NCBI RefSeq assembly: GCF_001044235.1 | Contig: NZ_JYNL01000039.1 | Span: 1-43,055, forward strand | DNA from: Mycolicibacterium chlorophenolicum | GTDB lineage: Bacteria > Actinomycetota > Actinomycetes > Mycobacteriales > Mycobacteriaceae | Direction: 5' to 3' | Length of the DNA: 43,055 nt | In this document: positions 25,038 through 34,030 of the stretch, one piece after another | Layout: the number at the start of each line of letters is the position of its first letter | Position numbering within the stretch: the first letter of the stretch is position 1 | The notes under the pieces: generated by a model | The model's input: only the letters and a program-made list of their open reading frames with translations | What the model was told of the DNA's origin: nothing | Database searches by the model: none | Position numbers and translations under genes: made by a program

Positions 25038-26075
25038 GTGAAGGTTCTGATGGCATCTTTTCCAAGCCCCCCACAGGGGGTATGGCACTTGGGTTTGCTG
25101 CCGGTACGGGCCTACGCGATGTTCATCATCGCGGGGATCGTCGTCGCTCTCCTCATTGGGAACAGGCGCTGGATCGCCCGCGGCGGCGAACCTGGCGTTG
25201 TCTATGACATCGCGCTGTGGGCTGTGCCGTTCGGCGTGATCGGTGGCCGGCTATACCACGTAGTCACCGATTGGCGAACCTACTTCGGTGATAGCGGCCT
25301 CGGCCTAGCCGCGGCTCTCAGAATATGGAATGGCGGCCTGGGCATCTGGGGCGCGGTAGCGCTCGGTGGTGTGGGCGCATGGATCGGTTGCCGGCGACGT
25401 GGCATTCCGCTGCCCGCCTTCGGCGACGCGACAGCGCCGGGCATCATGCTCGCACAGGCGATTGGCCGCATAGGCAATTACTTCAATCAGGAGCTGTACG
25501 GGAGCGCCACGAACCTGCCGTGGGGTCTGGAGATCTATTACCGCCGAGACCGCTCTGGCGTTGTCGATGTACATTCGGTCGACGGCGTGTCGACGGGTCA
25601 GCTCGCCCAGATCGTTCACCCCACGTTTCTATACGAAGTGCTCTGGAATGTAATAGTTTTCATTGCACTAGTATCCATTGACCGGCGATTCAAAGTTGGC
25701 CACGGACGACTGTTTGCGCTCTATGTTGCGGGCTACTGCCTCGGCCGATTCTTTATCGAATTGATGCGCACCGACGCGGCGACCCACATTGCCGGCATGA
25801 GAATCAACTTGTTCACCTCCGCGTTGTTGTTCATCGGCGCGCTGATTTACTTCGTGCGGGCTCCTAGGGGGCGAGAAGACCTCGCAAGCAGTGGATCAGG
25901 CAGTAACCCGGATCGCCGAAAGAATGCCATCGAAGGCAACGGCACTGCAGATCGGTCCGGATCCGGCACAGGCTTGGATGCGACGACACTTGATCACCAC
26001 GTCAGGAATCGCGGCGGCGATGACGTCGAACGTGACGAAGATAGCGCCACTGGAATTCGCCGCGGCAGCGAGTGA
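25038..26075 (+). CDS. lgt: prolipoprotein diacylglyceryl transferase
   Basis: 345 aa from GTG 25038, 5 nt after GGGAGAGG; ATG 25050 is an alternative. About seven hydrophobic helices. Conserved blocks: PVRAYAMFIIAG (Lgt N-terminal Arg-Tyr region), VIGGRLYHV, the Lgt signature AQAIGRIGNYFNQELYG, and HPTFLYEVLWN. It transfers diacylglyceryl to lipobox Cys. After the last helix there is a hydrophilic tail of about 75 residues rich in Gly, Asp, Asn and Arg, as in mycobacterial Lgt. Accessory lgt beside lipoprotein genes (DUF305, TlpA) suggests a dedicated supply for exported metal proteins. Confidence 0.92.
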   Translation: MKVLMASFPSPPQGVWHLGLLPVRAYAMFIIAGIVVALLIGNRRWIARGGEPGVVYDIALWAVPFGVIGGRLYHVVTDWRTYFGDSGLGLAAALRIWNGGLGIWGAVALGGVGAWIGCRRRGIPLPAFGDATAPGIMLAQAIGRIGNYFNQELYGSATNLPWGLEIYYRRDRSGVVDVHSVDGVSTGQLAQIVHPTFLYEVLWNVIVFIALVSIDRRFKVGHGRLFALYVAGYCLGRFFIELMRTDAATHIAGMRINLFTSALLFIGALIYFVRAPRGREDLASSGSGSNPDRRKNAIEGNGTADRSGSGTGLDATTLDHHVRNRGGDDVERDEDSATGIRRGSE

Positions 26076-26440
26076 CCGCAGTCCGCGCGGCACGAACCGC
26101 CTTCAAACGTTGTTGGCACCGGAGCTCGGCATGGACTCAGGAGACTCGGAGGGGCCGCAAGGCGTAAGACCATCGTCGCTAGGAGATGGGATGATTGTCG
26201 TTCACGACCCTCGATTCAAGCTGCGCGTTCTCGGCGGGTAGGAACCCGTCGCAGGATCGTCCCGGTCATTCCGCTCCCGAATAATCCTACTTGCCCGGGG
26301 GACAATTCGTTGCTATTACTCTACTTTGGGTCACGACCCCGGATTGGCAGGTCAGCCATCCGCATGTGGACCCGCCATGTGATGAACTCTGAGGGGCGAA
26401 CGACGGGCATCGGCGGCGATGGTCGGCTCAATCGTGCCGC
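26076..26440. other. intergenic region between convergent genes
   Basis: Nothing coding was recognised. The convergent arrangement of lgt and the L,D-transpeptidase implies terminators here, but no strong hairpin with U-tract was seen. Confidence 0.4.
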
Positions 26441-27418
26441 TCAAAGCTGCCAGTCCTGAGCGCCATCGGGTTGGATGTAGACGCCGCCGGTCGTGTTCTT
26501 GACGATGACGGCGTCACCGCTACCGAAGTTGTCATAGAACCATTGGGCGTTCGCCGGACTGAGGTTGATGCAGCCGTGGCTGACGTTGCGCTTGCCTTGG
26601 TCGGCCACTGACCAAGGGGCGCCGTGGACGAAAATGCCGCTGTTATCGATACGGACGGCGTCTTGGACGTTGAGCTTGTATCCCTCGGGAGAGTCGATCG
26701 GGACGCCGTAGGTAGAGGAGTCCATGACTATGTCGGCGAACTTCTCGAGAACGTAGTAGGTGCCGTTCTTGGTCTCATACTTAGGTTTGCCTAGCGAAAC
26801 CGGGAAAGTTTTCTCGATAACCCCGTTTCTGGTTATGGTCATCTGGTGGGTGGCGTCGTCGATGGAGGCTACAAGGGCCTCGCCGGTGCTGAAACTGGAT
26901 TTTGTCCCCGAGGCGTCGATGGAGACCGTCGTGTTCGCCGGCCAGAAGTTGATAGGGCGCCAGCGAACTTCGGTATCAGATATCCAGTAGAACTTTCCGG
27001 GAACAGGCGGGTTCGACGAGATGTGAATGGCCTGCTCGGCCATGGAGCGATTGGCGATTGGACGCTGGAAGGTGATGGCGATCGGCTTCGCCACACCGAC
27101 CATCGAGCCGTTGACCGGATTGAACGAGGGCGGCGCGAACACCGGCGGGCCGGTGTAGGGAGTGGGGTTCTGCCCGTCGGGGATGCCGGAGGTGACTAGT
27201 TCAGGATCAGCCGTAGACTTGGAGGGGCCCATCACCGCCGGATCGGTGGGGTCGATCGCGTCCGACAATGGATCGCCGCTCCACGTGGGGGTGACCGGGC
27301 CAGGCTGATCCGATTGAACCGGCTCGGCGTTGGCGCCTGCAGCCCAAAGCAGTGCGGCAGCAACCACAATGCCGGCGACCACAGTGCGTACGGCCCTCGC
27401 AGCGGCGTGACGGGCCAT
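26441..27418 (-). CDS. L,D-transpeptidase with Ig-like domain
   Basis: 325 aa from ATG 27418 with AGGAG at 27424-27428. A signal peptide ends about residue 32 (GIVVAAALLWAAGANA). A Pro-rich linker and a bacterial Ig-like domain follow (VGVAKPIAITFQRPI, YWISDTEVRWRPINFWPAN). Then comes the YkuD catalytic domain with SHGCINLSPANAQWFYDNF (His and Cys of HxxSHGC[IV]NL; here GIFVHGAPW precedes). It makes 3-3 cross-links in peptidoglycan and resists most beta-lactams, so control by a BlaI system is biologically reasonable. The BlaI-type box is 78 bp upstream. Confidence 0.92.
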   Translation of the reverse strand: MARHAAARAVRTVVAGIVVAAALLWAAGANAEPVQSDQPGPVTPTWSGDPLSDAIDPTDPAVMGPSKSTADPELVTSGIPDGQNPTPYTGPPVFAPPSFNPVNGSMVGVAKPIAITFQRPIANRSMAEQAIHISSNPPVPGKFYWISDTEVRWRPINFWPANTTVSIDASGTKSSFSTGEALVASIDDATHQMTITRNGVIEKTFPVSLGKPKYETKNGTYYVLEKFADIVMDSSTYGVPIDSPEGYKLNVQDAVRIDNSGIFVHGAPWSVADQGKRNVSHGCINLSPANAQWFYDNFGSGDAVIVKNTTGGVYIQPDGAQDWQL

Positions 27419-27495
27419 GGTGTTCTCCTGTCGTTGTGCGGGCGCCATAAAATGATCAAACGGTGAGCATTGCGCAGGGCAACCATCAGACGACC

Positions 27496-27514
27496 CTACG
27501 TATATAATACGTAG
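27496..27514. promoter_or_regulatory. BlaI-type box 5 (L,D-transpeptidase)
   Basis: CTACG-N9-CGTAG, a perfect 5-9-5 dyad with an AT-rich spacer, 78-96 bp upstream of the L,D-transpeptidase ATG. Confidence 0.6.
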
Positions 27515-28092
27515 ATCTTCCCAGTGATCCAGTCGTGAGGTCGCCGGACTACCTGGGCAACACGCGGGATGTTTGCAGCCAGCTGATTTTCAGGGGACAT
27601 TGGAGTCGCTGAGGCCGTCGTCTCCTGCGAGGGTGTCGCCAACCGTGTTCACCTCTCCGACTATGTACCCACGCTTCGGCCTGTCCAAGTACCGGTCCGC
27701 GTCCGCGGGACTGCCTTTGGGGCAGCTGTACAAGCTGACGATACTTTCGGTGTCCAACGGGAGCCTCTTCGTCGGCGGGTATCGGACAATCGGTCGCCAT
27801 CCGATTCGAGAAAGACGTCTCCGCGGATCGCAGTCGTGGGCGACCGATCGCGCCGTCGGTGGATACTCAGTTACCGGCGACGGCGCAATAGGTGCGGTCA
27901 CCTTTCTCGATGCGGGGTGCCGGGCCGGTCACGGGGCGGATTTGCCAACAGTAGGGGATTATTACCGCCGCACGCTCGGGTATCGATCGGCGTCATCATT
28001 CAACCGCGGCGGGCGCCGAGACTGGACGCCTGACTGTTCGTAGTGGCGTTGTCTGGCCGGCACATGGACAACGCCGTTGCCTTTTCGTAACC

Positions 28093-28115
28093 TAGTTGCG
28101 ATCTACGTAGTAGAT
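28093..28115. promoter_or_regulatory. ATCTAC-N3-GTAGAT dyad, BlaI-type variant
   Basis: ATCTACGTAGTAGAT (28101-28115) is a perfect 6-3-6 dyad, 39 bp before the NlpC/P60 start. Reading TAGT-N9-CGTA from 28093 gives one mismatch to the main consensus. Same half-sites, different spacing. Confidence 0.45.
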
Positions 28116-28153
28116 ACCGCGTGTTGTTCCGCGACACCTAAGGACTTGCTGAT

Positions 28154-29269
28154 TTGACCCTCGAACGCGCTGCTGCCCGGCTATTGCCCCGCACACGCTT
28201 CCGGCGCGGCCTGCGCATCGTCGCGTCGCTGAGCCTGTTAGTCGCGCTGTTGCCGGGCACGGGCAACGCAGACCCCGCTTCGGACGCCTTGGCCAGGCTC
28301 AACGAACTGTCCCGAAACGCCGAACGGACCACAGAGGCAATAAATTCGGCCCAACTGGACCTCGACGCCAAACTGTCACAGCAACGTACTGCCTCGGCTC
28401 GCGCGGAAGCCGACAAGGCGGCGTTGGAGGCGGCCAGTTCAGAGCTGAATCGGTACCAGGGCACTGTCGACGAAGTCGCCGCTGCGCTGTACATGGGCGG
28501 GCGGACGGACGATTTGTCGGCGGTATTGATCGCGGACTCCCCTCAACAGGTGATAGACCAATTGGCGGTCCAGCGAGTGGTCTCTACCGAGACGGCAAGG
28601 CGCCTGCAGGATTTTCGGCGGGCCCGCCAACAGGCCGACGTGGCCGCGCGTGCGTCGACCGACTCGGCTGCGGCCTCCCGTAGCGCAGCGGAGCAGGCCG
28701 CCAGGGTCCGCGCCGAGCTGCAGGCGCAGCAGAGCGACCTGATGTGGCAGATCGACGCGGTGAAGGCGCAGTACGCGGCGCTAACCCCGCAGCAGCGCGC
28801 CGTCCTAGCCGACCCTGGACCGCCGCCGGCGCAAGATCCCGCCCCAAATGCAGACCCGAGCGTCATCGCCGCCCCGCCGCCGTCGGCGGTGCAAGACGCG
28901 CCCGCGCCCACCGAGGGGCCGGGCGGACGGAATGATGTCGTCGTACAGGCCGCCCTCACCCAGATCGGCAAACCGTATTCTTGGGGCGCAACTGGCCCCG
29001 ACGCATTCGACTGCTCTGGATTGATTCAATGGGCGTTCCTGCAGACGGGCCGCAAGTTACCGCGCTCGAGTCAGGCGCTGGCCGAGGGAGGGCAACCGAT
29101 CGGGCAAGCTGACTTGCAGCCGGGCGACATCGTCACCTTCTATTCCGATGTCTCCCATGCTGGAATTTACATCGGCGACGGCATGATGGTTCACGCCTCG
29201 ACCTTCGGAGTGCCCGTCAAAGTGGCACCAATCTCGTCCTCGCCGTTTCACAACGCCCGCCGGTACTAG
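28154..29269 (+). CDS. NlpC/P60 D,L-endopeptidase, RipC-like
   Basis: 371 aa from TTG 28154. A signal peptide (RGLRIVASLSLLVALLPGTGNA) is followed by a long coiled coil (residues about 45-215, e.g. ARLNELSRNAERTTEAINSA). A Pro-rich linker leads to the C-terminal NlpC/P60 domain with FDCSGLIQWAFLQTG (catalytic Cys), DVSHAGIYIGDG (His) and VHAST (third residue). This is the coiled-coil plus NlpC/P60 layout of mycobacterial RipC (Rv2190c). It cleaves the D-Glu to meso-DAP bond in stem peptides. Partner genes on both sides act on peptidoglycan. Confidence 0.9.
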   Translation: MTLERAAARLLPRTRFRRGLRIVASLSLLVALLPGTGNADPASDALARLNELSRNAERTTEAINSAQLDLDAKLSQQRTASARAEADKAALEAASSELNRYQGTVDEVAAALYMGGRTDDLSAVLIADSPQQVIDQLAVQRVVSTETARRLQDFRRARQQADVAARASTDSAAASRSAAEQAARVRAELQAQQSDLMWQIDAVKAQYAALTPQQRAVLADPGPPPAQDPAPNADPSVIAAPPPSAVQDAPAPTEGPGGRNDVVVQAALTQIGKPYSWGATGPDAFDCSGLIQWAFLQTGRKLPRSSQALAEGGQPIGQADLQPGDIVTFYSDVSHAGIYIGDGMMVHASTFGVPVKVAPISSSPFHNARRY

Positions 29270-29424
29270 CCGAGTCGCGTCGGCCGGGTCGACAGGTCTT
29301 TATCGTTTCTTCACCGAACGTCGCCGCGACCCTTAGAGAGTGCAGCCAGGCTAGTGTTCGAAACCGTTAGCGCGCGTCATGATCGCCGTCCAAGGCGACT
29401 CGAGTAGGAAGATGAAGGAACGTC

Positions 29425-30102
29425 ATGGTCAACGGCCCAAAGCTTGGTTTAGTAGTCGCCGCCATGGCGGGCGCGCTGACGGTGAGTGCGTGTAGCAACA
29501 CCTCAGCGGGTCATGACATGTCCTCGATGAGCGCGCCGCAGACTACGAGTGCCGCGGCGCCTTCGACGGCGGTGACCCAGCCGGCGCAGGCGCACAACGA
29601 GGCCGACGTGGCATTCGCGCAGGGCATGATCCCGCACCACCAGCAAGCGATCGAAATGAGCGACATTCTATTGAGCAAGCAGGGCGTCGACCCTCAGGTG
29701 GTGACGCTGGCCGAACAGATCAAAGCGGCCCAGGGCCCCGAAATCGACAAGATGAAGGGCTGGCTAACCGACTGGGGTGTCTCGATGACGTCGTCGCCGG
29801 GGATGTCGAACATGCCGGGGATGCCGCCCATGTCCGGGATGCCCGGTCACGACATGGGCGACATGGGGGGTGGGGGGATGATGTCCGCGCAGGACATGGC
29901 GGCGTTGGAGGATGCCCAGGGCGCAGCAGCGAGCAAGCTGTTCCTTACTCAGATGATCGAGCATCACAAGGGAGCGATCGCCATGGCCCAAACCGAGGTG
30001 GACAGCGGCCAGTTCCCGGCGGCCGTGGAGATGGCGCAGTCAATCATCACGTCCCAGCAGCAGGAGATCGACGCTATGAATGCGATGCTGTCCGCGGGGT
30101 AA
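29425..30102 (+). CDS. DUF305 lipoprotein (copy 2), Met/His-rich
   Basis: 225 aa from ATG 29425. The signal peptide and lipobox read LTVSAC (GLVVAAMAGALTVSACS). The DUF305 core has AHNEADVAFAQGMIPHHQQA and FLTQMIEHHKGAIAMAQTEV, separated by an insert of GM/PGM repeats. It is closely similar to copy 1 at 791-1528 in every block, with a shorter insert. Probably a copper-binding, membrane-anchored ferritin-like protein. No full BlaI-type box was found upstream. Confidence 0.9.
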   Translation: MVNGPKLGLVVAAMAGALTVSACSNTSAGHDMSSMSAPQTTSAAAPSTAVTQPAQAHNEADVAFAQGMIPHHQQAIEMSDILLSKQGVDPQVVTLAEQIKAAQGPEIDKMKGWLTDWGVSMTSSPGMSNMPGMPPMSGMPGHDMGDMGGGGMMSAQDMAALEDAQGAAASKLFLTQMIEHHKGAIAMAQTEVDSGQFPAAVEMAQSIITSQQQEIDAMNAMLSAG

Positions 30103-30190
30103 GGCTCGGGCAAGGGCAGCCGTCGCATGCGCGGGCCCCAACCATATTCGACCAGTCACCGGCGGCCGCGGATGAATCAACCCGAATGAT

Positions 30191-31330
30191 TCAACGCGGA
30201 AGTGTTTGCTTAGCGCCGAGCTGCAGCGGTAGCCCAATGGTTATGGTCGTGCCTGTACCGGGGCCCCCGCTGGCGGCGCCGATATGACCGCCGTGCGCGT
30301 CGACCAGCGCCTTGGCGATGGCCAGCCCTAGGCCCGAACCGCCGTGGTCTCGGTCACGAGCTGTGTCGGCGCGGTAGAGGCGTTCGAAGACATGCGGCAG
30401 ATGCGCGTCAGCGATGCCGTCACCGTCGTCGGTAACGAGAATGACTAGGGTTGGCCCCTCGGCGTCCGTGACCACGTCCACCGTGCCGCCCTCGGAGGCA
30501 TGGCGCAGCGCGTTGTCCAAAATATTGACCAGCACCTGGGTGAGGCGCTGGGGGTCCCCCCACACGTCGTGGCGAACGGCCGCTAGGCGTGTCGACAGCG
30601 ACACGCCTTTGGCCTGATAGCGGTCGGTGACCGCCGCGACCGTGCGAGATATCACCTCAGCCACGTCGACATCGGTGAAGGACATCGTGGCAGCACTCTC
30701 CTCGGCCCTTGCCAAGGCGCCCAAGTCCGCGGCGAAACGCACAAGCCGGCGGGTCTGATCGCGCAGAATCCCGATAGTGTCGGGAGTCAGCGACCGAACG
30801 CCGTCCTCGACGGCTTCAAGGCAGGCCTCGAGCACGGCCGCCGGCGTGCGGATTTCATGAGCGAGATCGCCAAAGAGCTGTCGGCGAGTTGTGTCGATGG
30901 CTCCGAGCTGAGCGGCCATTCGATTGAATGCCCCTGACAGCGCGTCGAAGTCCGCGCCGAGGTTCTGCGGGGTTACGCGGACGTCGTACCGTCCTTCCGA
31001 CACGGCGCTGGCGGCGCCGGCCACTTCGGTGACCGAGCGCTGCAGGCGGCGGCTCACGTACAGCGTCATGGCGAACGCGGTGACGGCCGATACGGCCACG
31101 GCGCCGCCCACGGAGAAGACTGTCGCGTACAGGTAAGCCTCTTCGGCGTGCAGTTGCTCGGCCGAGCCCCCCGGCACGCCGGCACGGTGCAGATGCTCGC
31201 GGAACAGTGGTGGTCCGACAATGGTGGCGACCACCCACGTGGTGACGGCCCCAGCGAGCAGGACCGTCGTCTGAGCGATGAGCAACCGCATGCCCAGGCC
31301 GGGGCGGCGGCGCCACCGAGCGGCGATCAT
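30191..31330 (-). CDS. sensor histidine kinase
   Basis: 379 aa from ATG 31330. It overlaps the response-regulator stop by ATGA. Two membrane helices (LLIAQTTVLLAGAVTTWVVA and ATVFSVGGAVAVSAVTAFAM) flank a short external loop with several His and Glu. A HAMP domain (VSRRLQRSVTEVAG) follows, then the H-box LFGDLAHEIRTPAAVLE, N-box NILDNALRHA, and G-boxes DDGDGI and GSGLGLAIAKALVD. A complete kinase; the small sensor loop suggests an ion or membrane signal. Its partner carries an in-frame stop, so output is doubtful. Confidence 0.92.
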   Translation of the reverse strand: MIAARWRRRPGLGMRLLIAQTTVLLAGAVTTWVVATIVGPPLFREHLHRAGVPGGSAEQLHAEEAYLYATVFSVGGAVAVSAVTAFAMTLYVSRRLQRSVTEVAGAASAVSEGRYDVRVTPQNLGADFDALSGAFNRMAAQLGAIDTTRRQLFGDLAHEIRTPAAVLEACLEAVEDGVRSLTPDTIGILRDQTRRLVRFAADLGALARAEESAATMSFTDVDVAEVISRTVAAVTDRYQAKGVSLSTRLAAVRHDVWGDPQRLTQVLVNILDNALRHASEGGTVDVVTDAEGPTLVILVTDDGDGIADAHLPHVFERLYRADTARDRDHGGSGLGLAIAKALVDAHGGHIGAASGGPGTGTTITIGLPLQLGAKQTLPR

Positions 31331-32067
31331 TGCGGGCTGCCCATTCGATACCCCACGCCTCGCACAGTGACGATGAAGCGTGGGGCAGCGGCATCGTCGC
31401 CCAGTTTGCGGCGAACGTGTCCGACGTGGACGTCGACGAGGTGCTCGTTGCCCACCCAAAGGCCCTCGCGCACGGTCTCGAGCAACTGACGGCGGCTCAG
31501 CACCGTGCCCGGCCGCGCCGAGAGGGCTGCCAGCAGGTCGAATTCGGTACGAGTTAGGGCAACCGCCTCCTCGCCCATGAACACCTCGCGGGCCGCCAGG
31601 TCGATGCGCAGCGGTCCGAAGGTGAGCGGCGCCGGCCTGTCGGGGGTCGCGGTGGCCGCCGCCGGCGCCGCCCGTGGTCGCCGCAGCATCGCTCGGATCC
31701 GGGCGACCAACTCGCCCGAACTGAAGGGTTTGGTCACGTAGTCGTCGGCGCCGACGCTGAGTCCGACGATGGTGTCCAACTCATTACCGCGGGCGGTCAA
31801 CATCACCACGTAGGCGTCGGAGAATGTGCGCAGCTGACGGCACACTTACAATCCGTCCATTCCGGGCAGGTCCAAGTCCAGCACCACTACGTCAGGGTCG
31901 TGGTCGCGGGCGATTGCTACAGCGGCGGCTCCATCGTGGGCGACCCGTGTGTCGAAGTGTTCTCGGACGAGGTAGCTGGCCACTATCTCTGCAAGGGCCA
32001 TTTCATCGTCGACGACCAAGGCGCGCAAACCCGTCGAGCGCGCTGACGTGTATGTCATGCCGTTCAT
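31327..32067 (-). pseudogene. OmpR-family response regulator with in-frame TAA
   Basis: ATG 32067. The receiver domain has LRALVVDDEMALAEIVASYL and the phospho-acceptor in VVVLDLDLPGMDGL. TAA at 31846-31848 then interrupts. The same frame continues VCRQLRTFSDAYVVMLTARG, KPFSSGELVARIRAMLRRPR and a winged-helix domain (LTRTEFDLLAALSARPGTVL, RRKLGDDAAAPRFIVTVRGV). The regular family residue at the stop would be Glu (GAA), so a single G-to-T change explains it. Translated as it stands, only a 73-residue receiver fragment is made; an internal start could give a DNA-binding part. Confidence 0.85.
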
Positions 32068-32170
32068 GGTGCCGGGGCGCGGCCACGCGCGCCGCGCGCG
32101 GCGGCGGTCTTGAGTAAATCTTTACACGACTAACACGTATTCGTTCAGTACGGCGTACACGGTAAATACC

Positions 32171-32410
32171 GTGAGCGTGGTGACGACGGCGGAGCATTTG
32201 ACGCACGCGGTGATGGGTGTCGACTGGCACGGATGGCTACTCTTGCTCGGGGTGCTCGCCGGGTGCTGGATGCTGGTTGTCCTGATCATCGGGGCGCTGT
32301 TTGCGCGCGGCGCGGCGCTACCTCCGCAGCGCAATCCGGTAGGGACGGTGACCGACGACGCCGCGGCGAAGTTGTCGCAGTCGCGAACGAAGAGTCAGCA
32401 CCGTGCCTGA
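32171..32410 (+). CDS. small membrane protein upstream of the oxidase
   Basis: 79 aa from GTG 32171, inferred. One strong helix (WHGWLLLLGVLAGCWMLVVL continuing IIGALFARG) is followed by a charged tail. The end overlaps the oxidase start by 8 nt, so the two are translationally coupled. No known family. It may assist export or anchoring of the oxidase. Confidence 0.6.
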   Translation: MSVVTTAEHLTHAVMGVDWHGWLLLLGVLAGCWMLVVLIIGALFARGAALPPQRNPVGTVTDDAAAKLSQSRTKSQHRA

Positions 32411-33929
32411 AGGTCGCGGCGTGTCCCGGCGGGCTTTCCTCGCGACGACGGCGACCGCGGCAGCCGGGGTGACCCTGGTTGCGTGCAACACCGATGCCAG
32501 CAGAGTCGACGGTGCCGACGAGATCGGTGTGGTCGAGGCGCGGCGTCCGCACAGCGGGCGCACGGTCTCGGCGACGTTGACCGCCGACCGGACGCGGGTA
32601 GATCTCGGTGGCAGTATTGCTAGTTCGCTCACCTACAACGGCACGGTGCCCGGACCGGTTCTGCGGGCGTCGGTCGGCGATGAGATCGCGGTCATGGTGC
32701 GAAACCGGCTGCCGCACATGACATCAGTGCATTGGCACGGCATCGCGATGCGTAACGACATGGACGGCGCGGCGCCAGCGACACCGGACATCCCCGCTGG
32801 CGGCGACTTCACTTACCGATTCTCGGTTCCGCATTCGGGCACCTATTGGGCCCATCCGCATACCGGCCTGGATGCTGACACAGGGTTGTACTTTCCCGTC
32901 ATTGTTGACGATCCACAGGACCCAGGAGACTATGACGTCGAATGGATAGTGGTGCTCGATGACTGGACCGATGGTGTCGGATCCAGTCCGGAGCAGATCT
33001 TCGACGGCTTACGCAACATGTCGACAGCAGGTCACGACATGGCGGGCGGAGACGATATGCCCGGTATGCCTGGCATGCGTACCGGGACCGTGGCCGGTGT
33101 CGGAGGGACGGGCAAGAGCGCGCTGTTGGGCGGTGACGCCGGTGACGTTTCCTACCCCTACTACCTCATCAACGGGCGAATACCGCCGGCGCCCAGTACG
33201 TTTCGGGCAAAACCTGGTCAGCGGATCAGGATGCGGATCATCAACGCGGCATCTGACACCGCGTTCCGTGTCGCGGTGGGAGGGCACCGTCTGACCGTAA
33301 CTCACACCGACGGCTTCCCTGTGGTGCCTACGGAGGTGGATGCGGTGTTGATCGGGATGGGCGAGCGATACGACGTGTGGGTGACCGCCGGTGACGGGGT
33401 CTTTGCGCTGGTCGCCGTCGCCGAGGGGAAGAACGCCGCGGCGCGCGCCCTGCTCGTCACCGGGGCGGGGGAACCCCCCCCAGTTGACATGGCGCCGCCT
33501 GAATTGGAGGGCCGCGTCGGCACTGTGGCTGATCTGCACGCCACCCCTGCTGCTGCGCTGACACCTGCGGTCGCCGACGTCCGATTTCCGGTGGACCTTG
33601 CCGGATCGATGACGCCCTATGAGTGGACGATCAATGGAGCGCCGTACTCGCGATCCGCACCCCTCCAGGTGCGTTCGGGTCAGCGCGTGGAGATGGCATT
33701 CAATAACACCTCGACGATGTGGCACCCCATGCATTTGCATGGCCACACGTTCGAGGTGCTCACCGCCGACGGTGTACCCGGCGCGCGAAAGGACACCGTG
33801 ATCGTGCTCCCCGGGCAGCGCCTTCGCGTGGCGTTTGTCGCCGACAATCCCGGTCGGTGGATGATGCACTGTCACAACACCTATCACCAGGACGCTGGCA
33901 TGATGACTCGGGTCGACTACACCGGCTGA
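32403..33929 (+). CDS. mmcO: multicopper oxidase (MmcO-like)
   Basis: 508 aa from GTG 32403. A Tat signal with lipobox (SRRAFLATTATAAAGVTLVAC) gives a membrane-anchored lipoprotein. All four copper-binding blocks are present: VHWHGIAMRND, WAHPHTGLD, WHPMHLHGHTFEV and MMHCHNTYHQDAGMM. A Met/His insert (HDMAGGDDMPGMPGM) resembles the extra copper-binding loop of CueO-type enzymes. It oxidises Cu(I) to Cu(II) outside the membrane, as shown for M. tuberculosis MmcO (Rv0846c). A run of eight C at 33474-33481 is read in frame, so this gene is intact. Confidence 0.95.
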   Translation: MPEGRGVSRRAFLATTATAAAGVTLVACNTDASRVDGADEIGVVEARRPHSGRTVSATLTADRTRVDLGGSIASSLTYNGTVPGPVLRASVGDEIAVMVRNRLPHMTSVHWHGIAMRNDMDGAAPATPDIPAGGDFTYRFSVPHSGTYWAHPHTGLDADTGLYFPVIVDDPQDPGDYDVEWIVVLDDWTDGVGSSPEQIFDGLRNMSTAGHDMAGGDDMPGMPGMRTGTVAGVGGTGKSALLGGDAGDVSYPYYLINGRIPPAPSTFRAKPGQRIRMRIINAASDTAFRVAVGGHRLTVTHTDGFPVVPTEVDAVLIGMGERYDVWVTAGDGVFALVAVAEGKNAAARALLVTGAGEPPPVDMAPPELEGRVGTVADLHATPAAALTPAVADVRFPVDLAGSMTPYEWTINGAPYSRSAPLQVRSGQRVEMAFNNTSTMWHPMHLHGHTFEVLTADGVPGARKDTVIVLPGQRLRVAFVADNPGRWMMHCHNTYHQDAGMMTRVDYTG

Positions 33930-33965
33930 CAGCGACAGCAAAGCGTCCTCTTCGCGAGGAGTAAT

Positions 33966-33986
33966 TTACTATCCTGAGTAGTAGAT
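33966..33986. promoter_or_regulatory. BlaI-type box 6 (CPVC/thioredoxin/M56 cluster)
   Basis: TTACT-N9-AGTAGAT, 45 bp upstream of ATG 34031, the first candidate start of the plus-strand cluster that reaches the M56 gene at 36.8 kb. Confidence 0.65.
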
Positions 33987-34030
33987 ATAGTGGACTTGGG
34001 CAACACCACAACGAAAGGCGAGAGGGCTCT

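Larger units (their letters stand above)
27419..28153. other. 735-bp region without an assigned gene
   Basis: It holds box 5 and the promoters of two divergent genes. A minus-strand frame at 27590-27901 contains RLPLDTESIVSLYSC and RGYIVGEVNTVGD, which looks protein-like but matches no family I can name. The plus strand has a longer open frame (27573-28043) that looks like a shadow. A small relic gene is possible. Confidence 0.4.

Noticed and set aside
25064..25080. CCCCCC-ACA-GGGGG run near the lgt start as a CstR-type operator
   Set aside because: It lies inside the coding sequence (Pro-Ser-Pro-Pro-Gln-Gly) downstream of the start and lacks the ATA/TAT ends of the other sites.
27590..27901. 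Minus-strand ORF as a signal peptidase or sortase relic
   Set aside because: RGYIVGEVNTVGD only vaguely recalls such enzymes; no catalytic Ser/Lys or Cys/His motif is visible.
32123..32139. TACA-N9-CGTA as a BlaI-type box before the oxidase gene
   Set aside because: One half deviates, and several overlapping half-sites in this short AT-rich region make a chance match likely. Not counted with the eight good sites.
33009..33941. Long minus-strand ORF of 310 aa
   Set aside because: It is antisense to the clearly functional multicopper oxidase and has no domain of its own.
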